Below are positions 40,401 to 52,619 of a stretch of 64,000 nucleotides of DNA, piece after piece. The notes under the pieces were generated by a model. The model did no database searches, had not been told where the DNA came from, and worked only from the letters and a program-made list of their open reading frames with translations. Positions within the stretch are counted from its first letter, which is position 1. Each line of letters starts with the position of its first letter. The DNA is from Posidonia oceanica (taxonomy: Eukaryota; Streptophyta; Magnoliopsida; Alismatales; Posidoniaceae), in contig JAZBRS010000074.1 in the NCBI GenBank assembly GCA_037176725.1, forward strand, positions 64,732,001 to 64,796,000, written 5' to 3'. A program made the position numbers and the translations under genes.

Positions 40401-43400
40401 GACCGTCTTCTCCGGCGACGTTCTCCGGTCGTCCCGTCGCTCTGGCCAGCGGAACGTGGCTCCGGTGGATGCCTCAGGTCCGCACAGCTCTCAGGAACCT
40501 TCTCCGGCCCTCAGAACGCAGCGTCGCTGCGTCGATCGATCGGACGAAGTTTCTGAAGCTCTGCAGACCTCCGGCGATCGCTCCAGCTCGCTCCGGTCTG
40601 CGTCGACCTCCGCCGATCACCGTCCGACCTCCATCAAGACCAGGAGCTGCTCCCCCGCCGGTCTGCGCGTCTCCAAGCTCCCTGTGCCGACGTTCATGGG
40701 CGCTGGCAGCTTTCTGCTACAGTGCCCATGGCCGCCGGTCTTCTACTGTTCCTTTATTTTTCCCTGGCTAAAGTTTTCTGGTGAATATTGCATATCTGGC
40801 TTGAGTTTTCTTTATTTTGCGTTCCGGTCCTTATTTAATTAAATCTGCTGTTTTCTGTGTTAAAACCATATTAAATTGCATGAACTGTTTGTGTTTTCTT
40901 GTATTTGCATGATAGTCCATTTACTGTGCATTCATTCAGTAGAAAATTAGATTTCAGCCCTCCTGTTTTTGATTTTTGCATGTAAGTCCTGTCTTAAATC
41001 AGTTATTTTATTTGCATTTATTTTGCCATACTGCATTGCATTCCAGGTCCCTGCATGTTTCTGTTTTTGCATATAGGTCCATGCACTGTAGGAACTTAGC
41101 TTTTATTTTCTTATTTTGCATACTGCATTGCATTTTTTTTCCTCTGTTTTTGCATATTTGCATTTAGGTCCATTTTAAATGGACAGTAACTCTTGCATGC
41201 ATTTTTAGCTTATTGTATTGCATTTTTGACCCTGTTCTTTTTAAAAATTGCACTGCAGTCCTGTTATCTGATTTTCAGAGCATGTTTTCCATATAAAATT
41301 GCATTTTTAGCCCTGCATGATTTAAAAATCACACATAGGTCCTTGCATCTTTTGAAAAATCATGTGAAAAGACCATTTTGCCCCTAGGTTGCATCCTAGC
41401 TCCTATGCCTATCAAATTGCATGCAGACCCTCCACCAGTATTCCCAGACTCCCCAGAACCTTGTTTTCTGGAAAATTTGCTTTTTAGACCCCAGATTTCT
41501 TAAAATTGCTCTCTGATCCCTTTCTGTTTTCAAAACCTCTTTTAAAGCATACCCTCTTTTCAAAACAACTTTCTGAGCCTAGTTTTTTGCAAAATGAAGC
41601 CCAGGCCTCTCCTGTTTTCAAAACCCTTTCCTGTGGACCCCTGTTTTCTGGAAAATTTGCATTTTTAGCCCCTTTCTTTTTTTCAAAATGCTTTCTGAAC
41701 TCCTGGCTTTTCCCAGTTTCTTCTCTTTGCTTCTTCTTGCTTTTGCATGCATCCTGCATTCATTTAGTCTTGCATTCTAGCATCTTCTTGCACACACTGA
41801 GTACTTTTAGCTCCCCTTCACCTGGGAGGACTCTTTTGCACACCCCTAGGACCTCCTGGACACCTAGATCTATTCTTCTCCCCTGTTCTGGCCCTCCTGC
41901 CTTGAAGCTGCGATATCTTCCAATCCGGTCGTTGGATCTTCTCAAGTAAGCTGCCCAGGCGACCGCAGCGAAGCGCTCTTCAGCATGGACCAGACAGATT
42001 TCAGATCAGGCTCCCGGATTTCCAGGTATGTCCTCCTGAACCCCTGCATTGCATTCATTTGCATGCCATTTGCACGGTTTTTCTCGTTTTCGCTTTCTGT
42101 CTCTTTGAGCATGTAGAATAGGGCCTCTCCTTCCTGCTTCTATCTCCAAATTCTCGTTTCGCGTATCCCTGTGTGTTTTGTGTTGAGTTTTCCTTGGATT
42201 TGCCACTTAATGTGACTTTCTTCCCCCTTTTCCACGATCCGATCGCATCGCGAGCTTTGGGCAGTGTGCGAGACGCACTGTGGAACGGTTTAGCGGGAAA
42301 CAGTCGCAAAGAGGTGGTAATCCCTCCGTTTGCTCACTCTCCCCTCTGTAGGTCTTCACACCTACTCTGAGTGGTCCCAAACAACGTATGTTCTTACACA
42401 CATGTTGTTTTGCTTCCTCTTTGGCCTCTTCTGATCTTTTCTGCATTCTTGCATTCGCATGGCTTTTTCGAGGTTTTTGCTTCGCTGTTTTGGCACCGTT
42501 TTGCGTGCCAGTCTCGCTCCTTCGCACCGTTTTGCGTGCCCTTCTGTTTTCTTGCCTCGTTTTGCGCGTTGCCTTGCTTTCTCGCTTGTTTTGCGTGCCG
42601 GTCTCGCTCTTTCGCACCGTTTTGCGTGCCCTTCTGTTTTCTTGCCTTGTTTTGCGCGCTGCCTTGCTTTCCCGCCTGTTTTGCGTGCCGACTTTGTTCT
42701 TTTGCTCCGTTCCGCGTGCCTTTCTTGTTTCTCGCCTTGTTTTGCGTGTTTTACGCCGTTTTCCCTTGCATGTCGATTGCATTGCATGGTTTTCTCGCCG
42801 TTTCGTTTCTTTCGCCTGCATTTGCATATAGGGCCGTGATGCTTACTGTCTGGAGTTCTCACGAGCTAGGTTTCGCCTAGTTCGGAATACGGACAGCGTA
42901 GCTGAGCACTTAGAGAGCACGTTTACTTCCCTGCTTTGTTTCTTCCCACTTAGAGCACACCTTGAGCATTCATTTAGGCATCTATAGGCACATAGGCATT
43001 CAATCCTGCATTTCCCTGCGTATGCGAGCGTAAGCCTAGAAAGACCGATTCTCGGGCGTGTCGGGGGTGCCTAACACCTTCCCCGCGCGTAACAGGAGTC
43101 CTTGCCCTATCTTCTGGCCCGCAATGACCATACCGCCCTTATCCTAGGCTAGAGTCATCTCATTTGCATTTGTTTGCATTTGTTTTCCCTTGCATTGCTC
43201 TGCTTTGCATTTCTTGCTCGGTTTTGCGCGTTAATTCACGTATTTCCCCGGTTTTCCTTGTCTCCCGTTAATAGACATGGTGGCAACTCTGATTTGTCTT
43301 ATCTTTCCTTTTTCTCCTCGATTTCAAGTGTTTTCGAGTTGAGCCTCTTCCTCGGATCCAATCGCCGCTGAAAATAGCGAGCCTGATTCCGATCGGGATC

Positions 43401-43406
43401 GCTACA
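37466..43406 (+). repeat. Element B 3' LTR, complete (5,941 bp)
   Basis: Starts TGTTGACACCCCATCTTGGC and ends GATCGCTACA. Contents: U3 start with AAACCCTAAC-type phrases; CT-rich block with GATTATCGTTTTCTCTCT (37880-37960); AT-rich gene-free stretch (about 38170-38960); GC/CT-rich block (39060-40760); donor-like site 40301; TGCA-rich block (40780-41770); exon-like block ending at donor-like 42026; 30-bp array (42501-42756); U5 block (43034-43101); PBS-like site damaged to GTGGCAACTC (about 43280-43289). A likely target duplication would begin CCTGG at 43407, with the partner left of the window. Confidence 0.95.
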
Positions 43407-43908
43407 CCTGGCTTCTGAGATATGGGGGCTAGGACTTTCTGGTGTGAACTTTGGCTTTCTCTTTCTTTCTTTTCTTGTGCATCCAGGCATAGACATGTGT
43501 TCCTTTCTAGCTAACGCCTAGCATTCTTCTAGGAGTGTAAGTCCTTAGGTGTTTGGGCATTTCGCTCGTGCTCACTGAGTGGTGGCTCCCTCACTAGCTA
43601 AGACATCTAAGTAGTATCAGGTGAGGTCGGGAGATTCCTTCCAGAGCAGGCAAGCATTTCCGATTTTCATCACCGGGCAATATGCGATGCATGATTCAAG
43701 AGGATGACGATGATGATTAGTAAAAAGGGTGAGAGACGGAACGTACGGGAATGCAGTGATAAAAATGTAGAAGATAGGGCAAAGCGATGCATGAAGATGT
43801 ACAGGGGTGAAGATGGGGAGATAGGACGAAAAGAGGAATGGAAGTGTGCATGGGATGGGAGTACAAAAGGTGGGACGGAGAAGAAGTATCTGCAATGGTT
43901 GCTCCAGG
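43407..43908 (-). other. Element D spacer after integrase
   Basis: Non-coding remnant matching the first part of the spacers in A (1061-1440) and B (31211-31560), including CTCACCTGATACTACTTAGA and GAGGGAGCCACCACTCA. It ends where B is inserted. Confidence 0.8.
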
Positions 43909-44874
43909 CTACTGATAGTACTTCTTGAGGTAACACAAGTTGACCGGCTCAGACTGCTCGACCTGGTCCATGTCCTCAAGAGTTACAGCGCCATATGAGA
44001 AGATTTGTTTGACCACAAAGGGGCCACGCCAGTTAGGTCGGAATTTGCCTCGACCGTCGGGTAGATGGATGGCGCACAGAACGAGATCTCCTGGCTGGAA
44101 GCTTCTGGGCTGGACTTTCTTCAAGAACGCTCTAGCCATTCGCTTCTGGTAACAGTGAGCATTGTGCATAGCTTGTAGTCTGTGCTCATCAATCAAATTC
44201 AGTTGGACGCAGTGGTCTTTGACCCATTTTGCCTCCTCCAACTCAACTTCTCGTAGGATCCGCAGTGAGGGGATCTCTACTTCGACAGGTAACACCGCTT
44301 CCATGCCGTACACCAGAGAGTACAGGGTGGCTCCCGTCGAGGTTTGGATTGATGTCCTGTACGCCCAGAGCGCGTATGGGAGCTTGTCATGCCAATCCTT
44401 GTGGGTTTCTGCCATCTTCTTCATGATTTTGATAATGTTTTTGTTAGCAGACTCCACTGCTCCGTTCATCTAGGGCCGATAAGACGAGGACCTGTGATGC
44501 TTGATCTTGAGACTCTGGAGGTACTCTTCGGTTCTTTTGGCAATGAAGTTCGTGCCATTATCAGAGATGATGGAGTGCGGGACCCCATATCAGGCAACGA
44601 TATTGTTCCTGATAAACTTTTCTGTTGCCACAGCGGTGACTGTCTTATAAGAGGCTGCTTCCACCCACTTAGTAAAGTAGTCAATCGCTACCATGATGAA
44701 GCGATGACCGTTCGAAGCAGCAAGGTGTATTGCGCTAATGACGTCGATCCCCCAGGTGGAGAAAGGCCATGGTGAAGACATGTTATGCAACTGATGAGGG
44801 GGAGCCTTGATGAAGTTACCATGGATCTGGCAGTTGTGGCATTTACGCACAAACCGACAGCAGTCCGCTTCCAT
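43909..44874 (-). pseudogene. pol: Element D integrase remnant
   Basis: The minus strand encodes most of integrase: CHNC zinc residues, GIDVIS, SDNGTNF, then GAVESANK and the LKKYYQ end. A TAG interrupts it at 44470-44472 (the CAG of the RPQMNG motif in A and B). At 44880/44881 one base is missing, compared with B, so the upstream RNase H frame no longer joins it. The catalytic Asp/Asp/Glu codons are still visible, but no functional enzyme can be made. Sequence is close to the integrases of A and B. Confidence 0.9.
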
Positions 44875-45914
44875 GGTCTGCAGAAATATCCTTGGAGCAT
44901 GATCTTCTTGGCTAGGAGGACGCCGTTCATGTGCGGGCCACAGGTCCCTACATGCACTTGAAGCATTAGCGTGTCAGCCTCTGACTTGTGCAGGTAGCGT
45001 AATAGCATCTGATTGTATGATCTTCTGTATAGCTGCCCAGCCCTTAATACATACTTTGACGCCAGATGCGCCAAAGTTTTCTTATCTGCTACTGTGGTGC
45101 CAGGCGAAAGGCTACCGGATTCCAAGAAAGCTTTAATGTCATGATACCACGGCCGCTCCTCTGCTGAATCTGCCTCCTCTATGTTCATGCAATGCGCGGG
45201 CTGCTCTATGCAGGTAACTGATACATCTACTGCGCTGTCTTCGGGTATACTGAGCCAAGATGCCAGGGTTGCTAGTGCGTCTGCATACACATTCTTTGCT
45301 CTGTTCATGTATGTGAAGCTGATGCTCCCAAATTCTTCTATTAGCTTCAGCAGGTGTTCGTGATATGGCATAAGTTTTGGATCTTTTGTATTCCAGTTGC
45401 CATTCACTTGAGAGATCACCAGCATGGCATCGCCGTGCACATGCAGCTTCTGCGTCTTATGCTCGAGGGTGACTTTCAATCCCAGGATGCATGCTTCATA
45501 CTTCGCTTCGTTGTTTGTGCATGTGAAAGTGAACTTCCTCGCAAAAGGAATCATTTGTCCCTGGGGCGTGGTCAGCACTGCGCCTACGCCTCGACCCTTC
45601 TTGTTGACAGTGCCATCAAAGTATAGCCGCCATTGCTCTTGGTCGTTAGGGTCTTTCTCTTTAGAGTCCTCCAATGCAAAAAGGATATCCTCGTCAGGGA
45701 ACTGCGTCTGGAGTGGCTGGTATTGAGGCAGAGGAAAATCAGCAAGGTGATCTGCCATGGCCTGGCCCTTCATGGATTTCTGTGTGACGAAGGTGATGTC
45801 GTACTGAGATAACAACAAATACCACTTGACACATCTGCCCACCATAGCCGGCTTCTGAAAGAGAAACTTGATGGGATCATGCCGGCACAAGAGCTGAACT
45901 GGATATGCCATCAT
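44875..45914 (-). pseudogene. pol: Element D RNase H, archaeal-type RNase H and integrase N-terminus remnant
   Basis: A long open stretch of the minus strand covers the end of the first RNase H (ITFVTQKSMKGQAMADHLAD), the archaeal-type RNase H (LYFDGTVNKKGRGVGAVL, NNEAKYEA, HGDAMLV) and the start of integrase. NNEAEYEA in B reads NNEAKYEA here, so one Glu is lost. It is bounded by a stop near 45929 (CAG to TAG, compared with B) and the one-base deletion at 44880/44881, after which this frame reads nonsense. It is a pseudogene. Confidence 0.88.
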
Positions 45915-47053
45915 ATAATGCCTTAGTTTCTATGCAGCCCAGACAAGGGATAAGCTGGTCTTCTCTATTGGGTTGTACCTGGCCTCACATTCATTAAACT
46001 TCTTGCTTAGCTAATAAATGGCGCGCTCCTTCCTACCAGATTCGTCATGTTGGCCCAAGACGGCACCCATAGAATGCTGCGTGGTAGAATGGTAGAGAAG
46101 CAAAGGTCTTCCTAGCGTGGGAGGAACCAGGACAGGAGGTTTGATCAGAAGCTGCTTGATTTTATCAAATGCAGCCTGGCACTCCTCGTTCCAGTCGATT
46201 TGTGCATTCTTCTTCAGGAGCTTGAATATTGGCTCGCAGATGGGCGTAAGCTGTGCAATGAAGCGACTGATATACTGTAAACGCCCAAGTAGGCCTCGAA
46301 CTTGCTTTTCAGTCCTGGGGGTGGCATGTTTACGATGGCTTTTGCTTTCATCGGGTCCACTTCAATCCCCCTTTGGCTAACAATGTAGCCCAGAAGTTTG
46401 CCAGATGATACCCCAAATACGCATTTACTGGGGTTAAGCCTCAATTTGTATTCCCTCAAGCGGTCAAAGAGCTTCTTCTAGCAGGCAAGGTGATCCTCAG
46501 GCTCTTTGCTTTTGGCAATCATGTCATCTACATAGACCTCCACTTCTTGGTGCATGAGGTTGTGGAAAAGTGTAGTCATGGCCCTCTGATAGGTTGCGCT
46601 AGCATTCTTTAGCCCAAACGGCATAACTTGATAACAGAAGACCCCCCAGGGGGTGATGAATGAAGTCTTTTCCATGTCTTCTTTCGCCATTTTGATCTGA
46701 TTATAGTCGGAGAAGCTGTCCATAAAGGATAGCATCTTATGGCCTGCAGTGTTATCAACTAGGACGTCAATATGAGGCAATGGGAAATCGTCCTTGGGAC
46801 TTGCTTTGTTCAGGTCCCTGTAGTCGATACATATCCGGATTCGGCCATCCTTCTTGGGCACTGGCACAATGTTCGCGAGCCACTCAAGGTAAAGAACGAC
46901 CTTTAGAAAATTGACACTGAGCTATTTCATTATCTCTTCTTTGATCATGAGCAGCCACTGTGGTCGCCATCTTCTTAGTTTCTGCTTTACTGGCTTGGCA
47001 TCTGGATTCAAGGGCAGGTTATGGACTACTATTTCGACATCGAGGCCAATCAT
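45915..47053 (-). pseudogene. pol: Element D reverse transcriptase remnant
   Basis: RT on the minus strand from the position of the pol-internal ATG (47053). VPKKDGRIRICIDYRDLN, LPHIDVLVD and the catalytic YVDDMI (near 46525) are intact. Stops at about 46922 (TAG where B has CAG), 46475 and 45992, plus a frameshift near 46310, break it. Confidence 0.9.
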
Positions 47054-48723
47054 GTCTTCATAGCTCCAGGCGAAGACATCTGCCTACTCTTTCAGAAACG
47101 CAATGAACTCTGTTCTGGCCTGGGGCGATAATAAGGTGCTGATGCGAACTTCTCTGGCTTCCTTGGCTGCGCCGATGTTAACAACCTCTGTCTCCTCCTC
47201 GACATGGAGGTTGGGGCCTTCTGGATCATCGTCATAGGGCCGGAACTCAGGCGATGGTCCGTCATTCTCATCCTCGCCTGCTTCATCTTCTTCTCCGTAT
47301 GCAACAAGTTCCGAGGGGATCTCCTTTTCGAAGGTAGGGTTTGTTATGTCAAAGGTGTGTAGATGTTCTGCTTCTTGGCCCTAGTGACGCTTCAAGATGG
47401 TCACGCCTACTCGAGTGTTCTGTATCCTCAATGCATGGCCTCCGTCCTGGCAACTTCCTCTGTCTGCTCTACTGCTGATGACATTGTTGCTAACTCTATT
47501 TCTGGCACTGCCACTGACTCTGCCACTGTTGGCTCTGCTGATTCAGCTGATTCTGTCACTGTCTGTACTGCCGATGCTTCCCCCTCCATGCTCCTTCTTG
47601 CGGAGGATATATCAGACTGGTGGTCAATCGGGGTATTGCTGGAGTGAGGCATGTGCTGCACCAACCACCTAGACCCGCCTTGTAGCTGCAAAGTGATCAG
47701 TTCATCCGGTCTAGTGGGGGCCACTACCGCCGAGTCTTCTTCAATGACCATGATAGAGGCATGGTCCTTCTGTAGGGAGGTGTCTGTAGCCACGGCTTTC
47801 CCCTTCTTTACGGCCACCTGATAGGCTGCCAGGTCCTCTGTTAATGACGTGAGCTGTTCTTGGTACAACAGCTCTAAGTCTCCCATCCACGCGTCGACCT
47901 GGGCCTCGGCAGCTGCTCCTTCCTCCTCATCCGAGGGTGAGTCGATGTAGTAAGCACCAAGGGCCTCTGGCTCTGGCCCGACTGCTAGATGTGCCATGGT
48001 TCTGGGTGCTTGCTTTGGCTGGCCCGCGGGCATGGCAGATTGCGGCGGCCTGATCATCAGTGATCCAAACAGATTGGTCAGCAGCGTCGCTGATGGGTGC
48101 GCTGCCAAAGTCACTGTCGCAGCTGGAGGGGAGGTGAAGCTGTTCTTCTGGGAGACCAATGGCTAGGAGGTTGTGCTGCTTGACAGGGCCTCTGGTTCTG
48201 GTTGTGATGGTGACTGCACGGCCTCTGACGCCATGGGGGCTTGCCACGAGAGTTGCTCTTTTGAGGCAGGAGGATGTGTGACTGACTGAGCTAGCGGCGT
48301 TGCTTGTGATGCGGCTACTGAAATGGGCTGAGTCGCGCTGCTGGCTGAACTCAGTGATTGACCCACCAGAGAGGGTGACAGTTGTACTGATGCGACTGCG
48401 GCCGCGGGCAGACTGGCTAACTGTGCTTGAGCTAGTGTCTTTGACCTCAGAGTTGTTTGTGCTGGCATCAGTGATGCTGACAAGATTGCAGGAAGATTAG
48501 AGACTGTCAAATCTATCAAAGGGTCTGCCAAATCTGCTGCTTTATGATCTGTGGAGGGAAGGGCCAGACAAACTGACCGAGGTGCTGCTGAGCCGAGCTG
48601 GATTTCGCTGCAGGTTCGGGCTGCCCCTACTGTGCCAGACTGCTCCTCATCCGAGTAGTAGTCCTCAATGCAGACCCAGTCTACTCCCGGCAATGGAGGG
48701 CTTTGGCATGGCTCCGACTGCAC
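47054..48723 (-). pseudogene. Element D gag-pol linker remnant
   Basis: Low-complexity Ser/Ala/Gln-rich linker equivalent to 26400-28063 of B, with the shared island DAWMGDLELLYQEQL. Stops occur near 48160 and 47428, and a one-base difference from B near 47420 changes frame. The acidic segment before RT is still readable (47092-47307). Confidence 0.75.
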
Positions 48724-48780
48724 TACAGCTTGAACTGCGCTTGAACCTAGGATACCTGCACTGGTGAAGTTAGCGAGGTC

Positions 48781-49890
48781 TCAGGGAATGATCATCCTTC
48801 GATTCTTTGGTTGCGGGCGCTTACTTTCATCGGCCTGCGGGTCGTACCCAAGACCCTTATTGTCTCTTCGTTCCTCTGCCACGATCGGCTCAGCGATTCC
48901 CTGGTCGTATCGCCTGAGCGGCGTCCCCTTGACGTAACCCCACCTATGATAGACGTTCTCGACCATCTGAAAAGGGTTATTGTGAACGGCCAAGGAGTTG
49001 ACACGTTCAAAATCTGGTAAAAAGTTAACCGGCTTGCACTGATTAACGCGGTATAAAGCATCGGAGAGTTTAGGGTCAAAAGGAACAGTCTGTGAAGAGA
49101 CAGAGGAGACTGCCTCGATCCGCTCCTTCTCAAAGTTCTCCGCCATAACAACGATGACATTGTCGCCTCGGTGGAACTTGATCATGCGATGGAGGGTCGA
49201 GGGGATAACCTGATGCTTGTGGAGCCAAGGGCGCCTAAGCAGAAAGTTGCAGTTAGGCTCCAAGTCAACGACGTAGAATTCCACATCGAATGTGACCGGA
49301 CCAATGATAAGAGGAATAATCAAAATCCCTAGAGCGTCATGGTGGGTATTATCAAAAGCTGTCATTCCCTTTATAGCCAGAGTAATGTCCTCGGCCTTGA
49401 ATCCGAGCTTAGTTGCTGTTTGCAAGGGACAGACGTTAAGACCTGACCCATTATCGACCAGCGCAAGGGGAATGCGAAAGTTCTTGAATTGTATCATGAT
49501 GAACAAGGGTTGGTTATGATTAATCCCCGCTGGAGGCAACTCATCACTCGTGAAAGTGATGACCTGGGGCTCCGCAATCATTCCAACCATGCTTTCCAAG
49601 GCGGCAGGTTCTATGGCTTGGGACACATGGGCGGCTTGGAACACGCGAAGAAAAGCCTCGCGGTGTTCAGCAGAGGTGTGTATCAGGTCCCAAATGGATA
49701 TGTCGGCTTTAACCTTTTTGAGTTGGGAAGTAATATTGGCCTTGGGCTGGCCCTTTTTGGTGGTAGGAAGTGTGGCTTTGGGGACAGGTTCAGCTATGGT
49801 GGGTACAAGAGGTTGGCCTGATGGTGGTAGGGTTGTAGGTTGGCCTAAGGGAGGGGGTGCTGCAAGTTCTGGATGACTAGGTCTAACCAC
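48781..49890 (-). pseudogene. pr: Element D protease and G-patch-like remnant
   Basis: The minus strand encodes a conserved pre-protease island (SQLKKVKADISIWDLIHTSA), the aspartic protease with LVDNGSGLNVCPL, and the glycine-rich HRWGYVKGTPLRRYDQG. It is delimited by TGA at both sides, where B has sense codons (CGG near 49920, AAA near 48781). The active-site form D-N-G-S is the same as in B. Confidence 0.86.
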
Positions 49891-49920
49891 TGGTGCTAGG
49901 GGTTTGTAGACCCTCCCCGA

Positions 49921-51609
49921 TCACGTTACTTCCGCGCACATTTCTGTGGCGTAGCTGTAAGGTACGCAATGGGTGTCCTGGGTTAGGTTGATAACCATGG
50001 GAGCGCATGCAGCGAGCACGAGAGGGGCTACAGGGGTACCTATTGGTTGAGGGAGGTATGGACAAGGGGGTTGTTGGGAAAGCAGAGGAGGTGGAGGCTG
50101 TGGTCTTGCTAACAGGTGCACGGGAGACCCTAGCTGAGGCCTGGCTAGGAGATGTACTGGGGAGGCTGGCTGCGGGTTACCTAGTTGGTGAACTGGGGCT
50201 TGGGCCCGAGGAAGCATGGTGGCTGGTGCAGAAGAACACTTCGGCCTGACGCACAGTCGGATCATATAAACGCCCGACTCAGAGCCGGCGACAGCCGCAA
50301 GATAAAGGGAGACTGGAAAGGGAGTAGAAACATCATGGATAAGCTCAGAAGGGTCTACCACAGATGTGGGAGATCCGGAAGGGAAAAGAGAATGGATTCC
50401 TGAGGTCCCTGTGCCTCCCGAATAGGAGTGCTCCGGCAGGGGCTGGCGAACAATATTAGCTGGGGTAGATGCTGATGCAGATGCATGAGTTGGTGTGGAA
50501 GTGGATGCCTCGTGCGTGTCGATCACAATCGTTCCCGATTCGATCAAGCCCTGGATAGCATTCCGGAGAGTGTAGCAATTATCCGTCAAATGCCCGACGC
50601 TTCGATGAAAATTGCAGAAAAGGTTCGCCTTAAACCAATGCGGTAGTGGGTTTGGTGGCGGGCGAACCTCCAGAAACTTCAGGAGCGACGGAACCTTCGG
50701 AAGGACGGCATTTAGTGGTTCCACCAGTGGGGCAAACTTCCGCTTCTCAATGGGTGGCCGTCTCGGCCTCTGGAATTGTCCTTGCTGAACCAGTACGGCA
50801 GGATAAACCGGTCGAGCGGTGGTAGTGATCTGTGGTGTGGGGTGTGCCCTAGGTGCAGGTGCGTAAAAGATCTGAGGAGGGGCAGGCCGAGACGCTAGAT
50901 GAACAGGTGCAGCAGGAGAGTAGATGTATGCAACAATGGGTTTCGGCGAATCCTTCTTCTTGAGACGATTGTTGTTGATGCCGTTGTTGTTGTTGGTGGT
51001 GCTGCTGTTACTGCTGACGGGGGCCTGCTTGGCAAGCACAGAGAGTGCGGGGAAGTTGCCACTCCGCAACGAACTCTCTACGCGAGTGCCAGCTCGGATC
51101 AATGCATTGAAGGTGGTGACGGGTTGGATGCTAAGCAGAGCACTGGTGGATGGCTGCGCCCCTTTAATAACGATCTCGATAGACTCCTAGTCAGAGGGCC
51201 TATCTCTAACCTGTGAAGCAAGGGCGCGCCAGCGGCCGACGTACTCCCCGAAAGGCTCGCTCGGATTCTGCTTGGTTGCGACCAGGTCCGCGTGCTTTGG
51301 AACCAGGTCGAGGTTGAAGGAATATTATTCCAAGAACGCCTGGCTTAGGTTGTTCCAAGTCTTGATCACAGACATGTCAAGTGATGTGAACCACTTGAGG
51401 GCTGCACCGGACAGACTCTTTTGGAACAGGCAGATCAGCAACCTCTCGTCAGCCTGAAGCTGGGCGAGATCACCGCAATATGCCTTCAGATGGGCTATGG
51501 GGCAGCCCCTACCATCATACTTCTCAAAGTCCGGGATCTTGAACTTTGGAGGGAGTACCGCATCTGGGAAATAGCAGAGGTCCCAGAACTGGTTGGTCTG
51601 GTGGTCCAT
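49921..51609 (-). pseudogene. gag: Element D gag core and zinc knuckle remnant
   Basis: Gag core (LPPKFKIPDFEKYDG, LKWFTSLDMS) and zinc knuckle variant CNFHRSVGHLTDNC, then a Pro-rich linker. In-frame stops lie near 51611 (TAG, CAG in B), 51326 (TAA, CAA in B) and 51187 (TAG, GAG in B). The frame is otherwise kept. Confidence 0.87.
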
Positions 51610-51755
51610 ACCCTACACTAGACGTAGTGCTTTCTCCAGAACATCCATCCTGTTATTGTTGGGGTCAGGAATAGCCGCCACAGGTGATGGGGCAGCGGGG
51701 GTAGGGACCACGTATGTCGATTGGGTCACACCAAGGTGCTCCTCCGGATCCACCA

Positions 51756-52619
51756 TCACATCGCCTGGTGATGTGATATGATGGCTAGCATACTCGTGCC
51801 ATGGTGGAGTGTAAGGGGGAATGCATGCTGAATTCTAAACCTGATGCAAGGGGGCAGATAGATGATATGCTGTGCAGTGGGTGCAGTGGATGTAGAATGC
51901 TGGAGCAGCAGCGGCCGCACCGATGCGGTATCGGGCGACAGGCCTGTGGGGTACTGCGCTCCAACCAGTCTGAAGGACTGGCCACCAGGTGGCAGAGGTG
52001 CATGCTGTGTGTGGTGTTGTGCAGATGCAAGAGGCGGGATACGTGTCCCCACCGTCGAAACTGTGAGCAGTTGAGACGATGGTCTAGGCGGAAGTGTAGA
52101 ATGAAATGCATGATATGTGGGAGTAGGCCGCACAGGAATCTCAGGACCAACAGGAAAGGAAGAAGGGCGGACTAATAGAGCCATACCCTGCAGCCGCTGG
52201 ATAGTGTCCATCAGATGCTGGTACTGCTCCTCAGGTGTCCCATCAGTGGGAACGCTGAATTGCAGCACCGGCGAGGGGCCAGAGCCAAGAGATCCAGACT
52301 GTCCAGAAGATTGAAGTCCTATGGCAAGAGTTGTCGCAGCAGCAGAAGGGGTGTCAAAAGTGACAAATCCCTGGGAAGGTGGGGTCAGAGGCGCCTCTGG
52401 AATGCGAGTGGTGGTCATCAATATAGACTCGGTGACCGGATCCGGAGGAGAGAACGTCTGCCAATGTCCCACAACATACTAGGGTGCCCTAGGCGACAGA
52501 GGGGGAGACCCTGGTGTCACAAGGGACACAAAAGGGTTGGAAGCGGGAGTCAGAGGGACCAGAGCGGAAACTGCCTCCGAGGCAAGGGTAAGCAGGGGTT
52601 CGATGGTGCGCTGGGCCAT
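51756..52619 (-). pseudogene. gag: Element D gag N-terminal region remnant
   Basis: Starts at the ATG (52619-52617) shared with B (MAQ...). A TAG at 52481-52479 interrupts it, then 238 open codons follow. A net frameshift relative to the gag core lies in the 3' part. Composition is Pro/Ser/Gln-rich as in B. At the codon where B has TGA 23252, D has GAG. Confidence 0.75.

Larger units (their letters stand above)
17339..43406 (+). mobile_element. Element B: nearly complete Tat/Ogre-like Ty3/gypsy retrotransposon
   Basis: Order: 3' part of the 5' LTR, primer-binding site, leader, gag-PR-RT-RH-aRH-INT polyprotein in a single frame (with stops), spacer, DUF7745-like ORF, structured 3' UTR, polypurine tract, complete 3' LTR (37466-43406, 5,941 bp). 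The two LTRs can be compared over 3,762 bp (17339-21100 versus 39645-43406). They have the same length and about two dozen substitutions found by eye, nearly all transitions, so insertion was recent. B sits inside element D: D coding and spacer sequence resumes at 43407 on the minus strand. The left end of B lies outside the window because A inserted into its 5' LTR. Confidence 0.95.
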
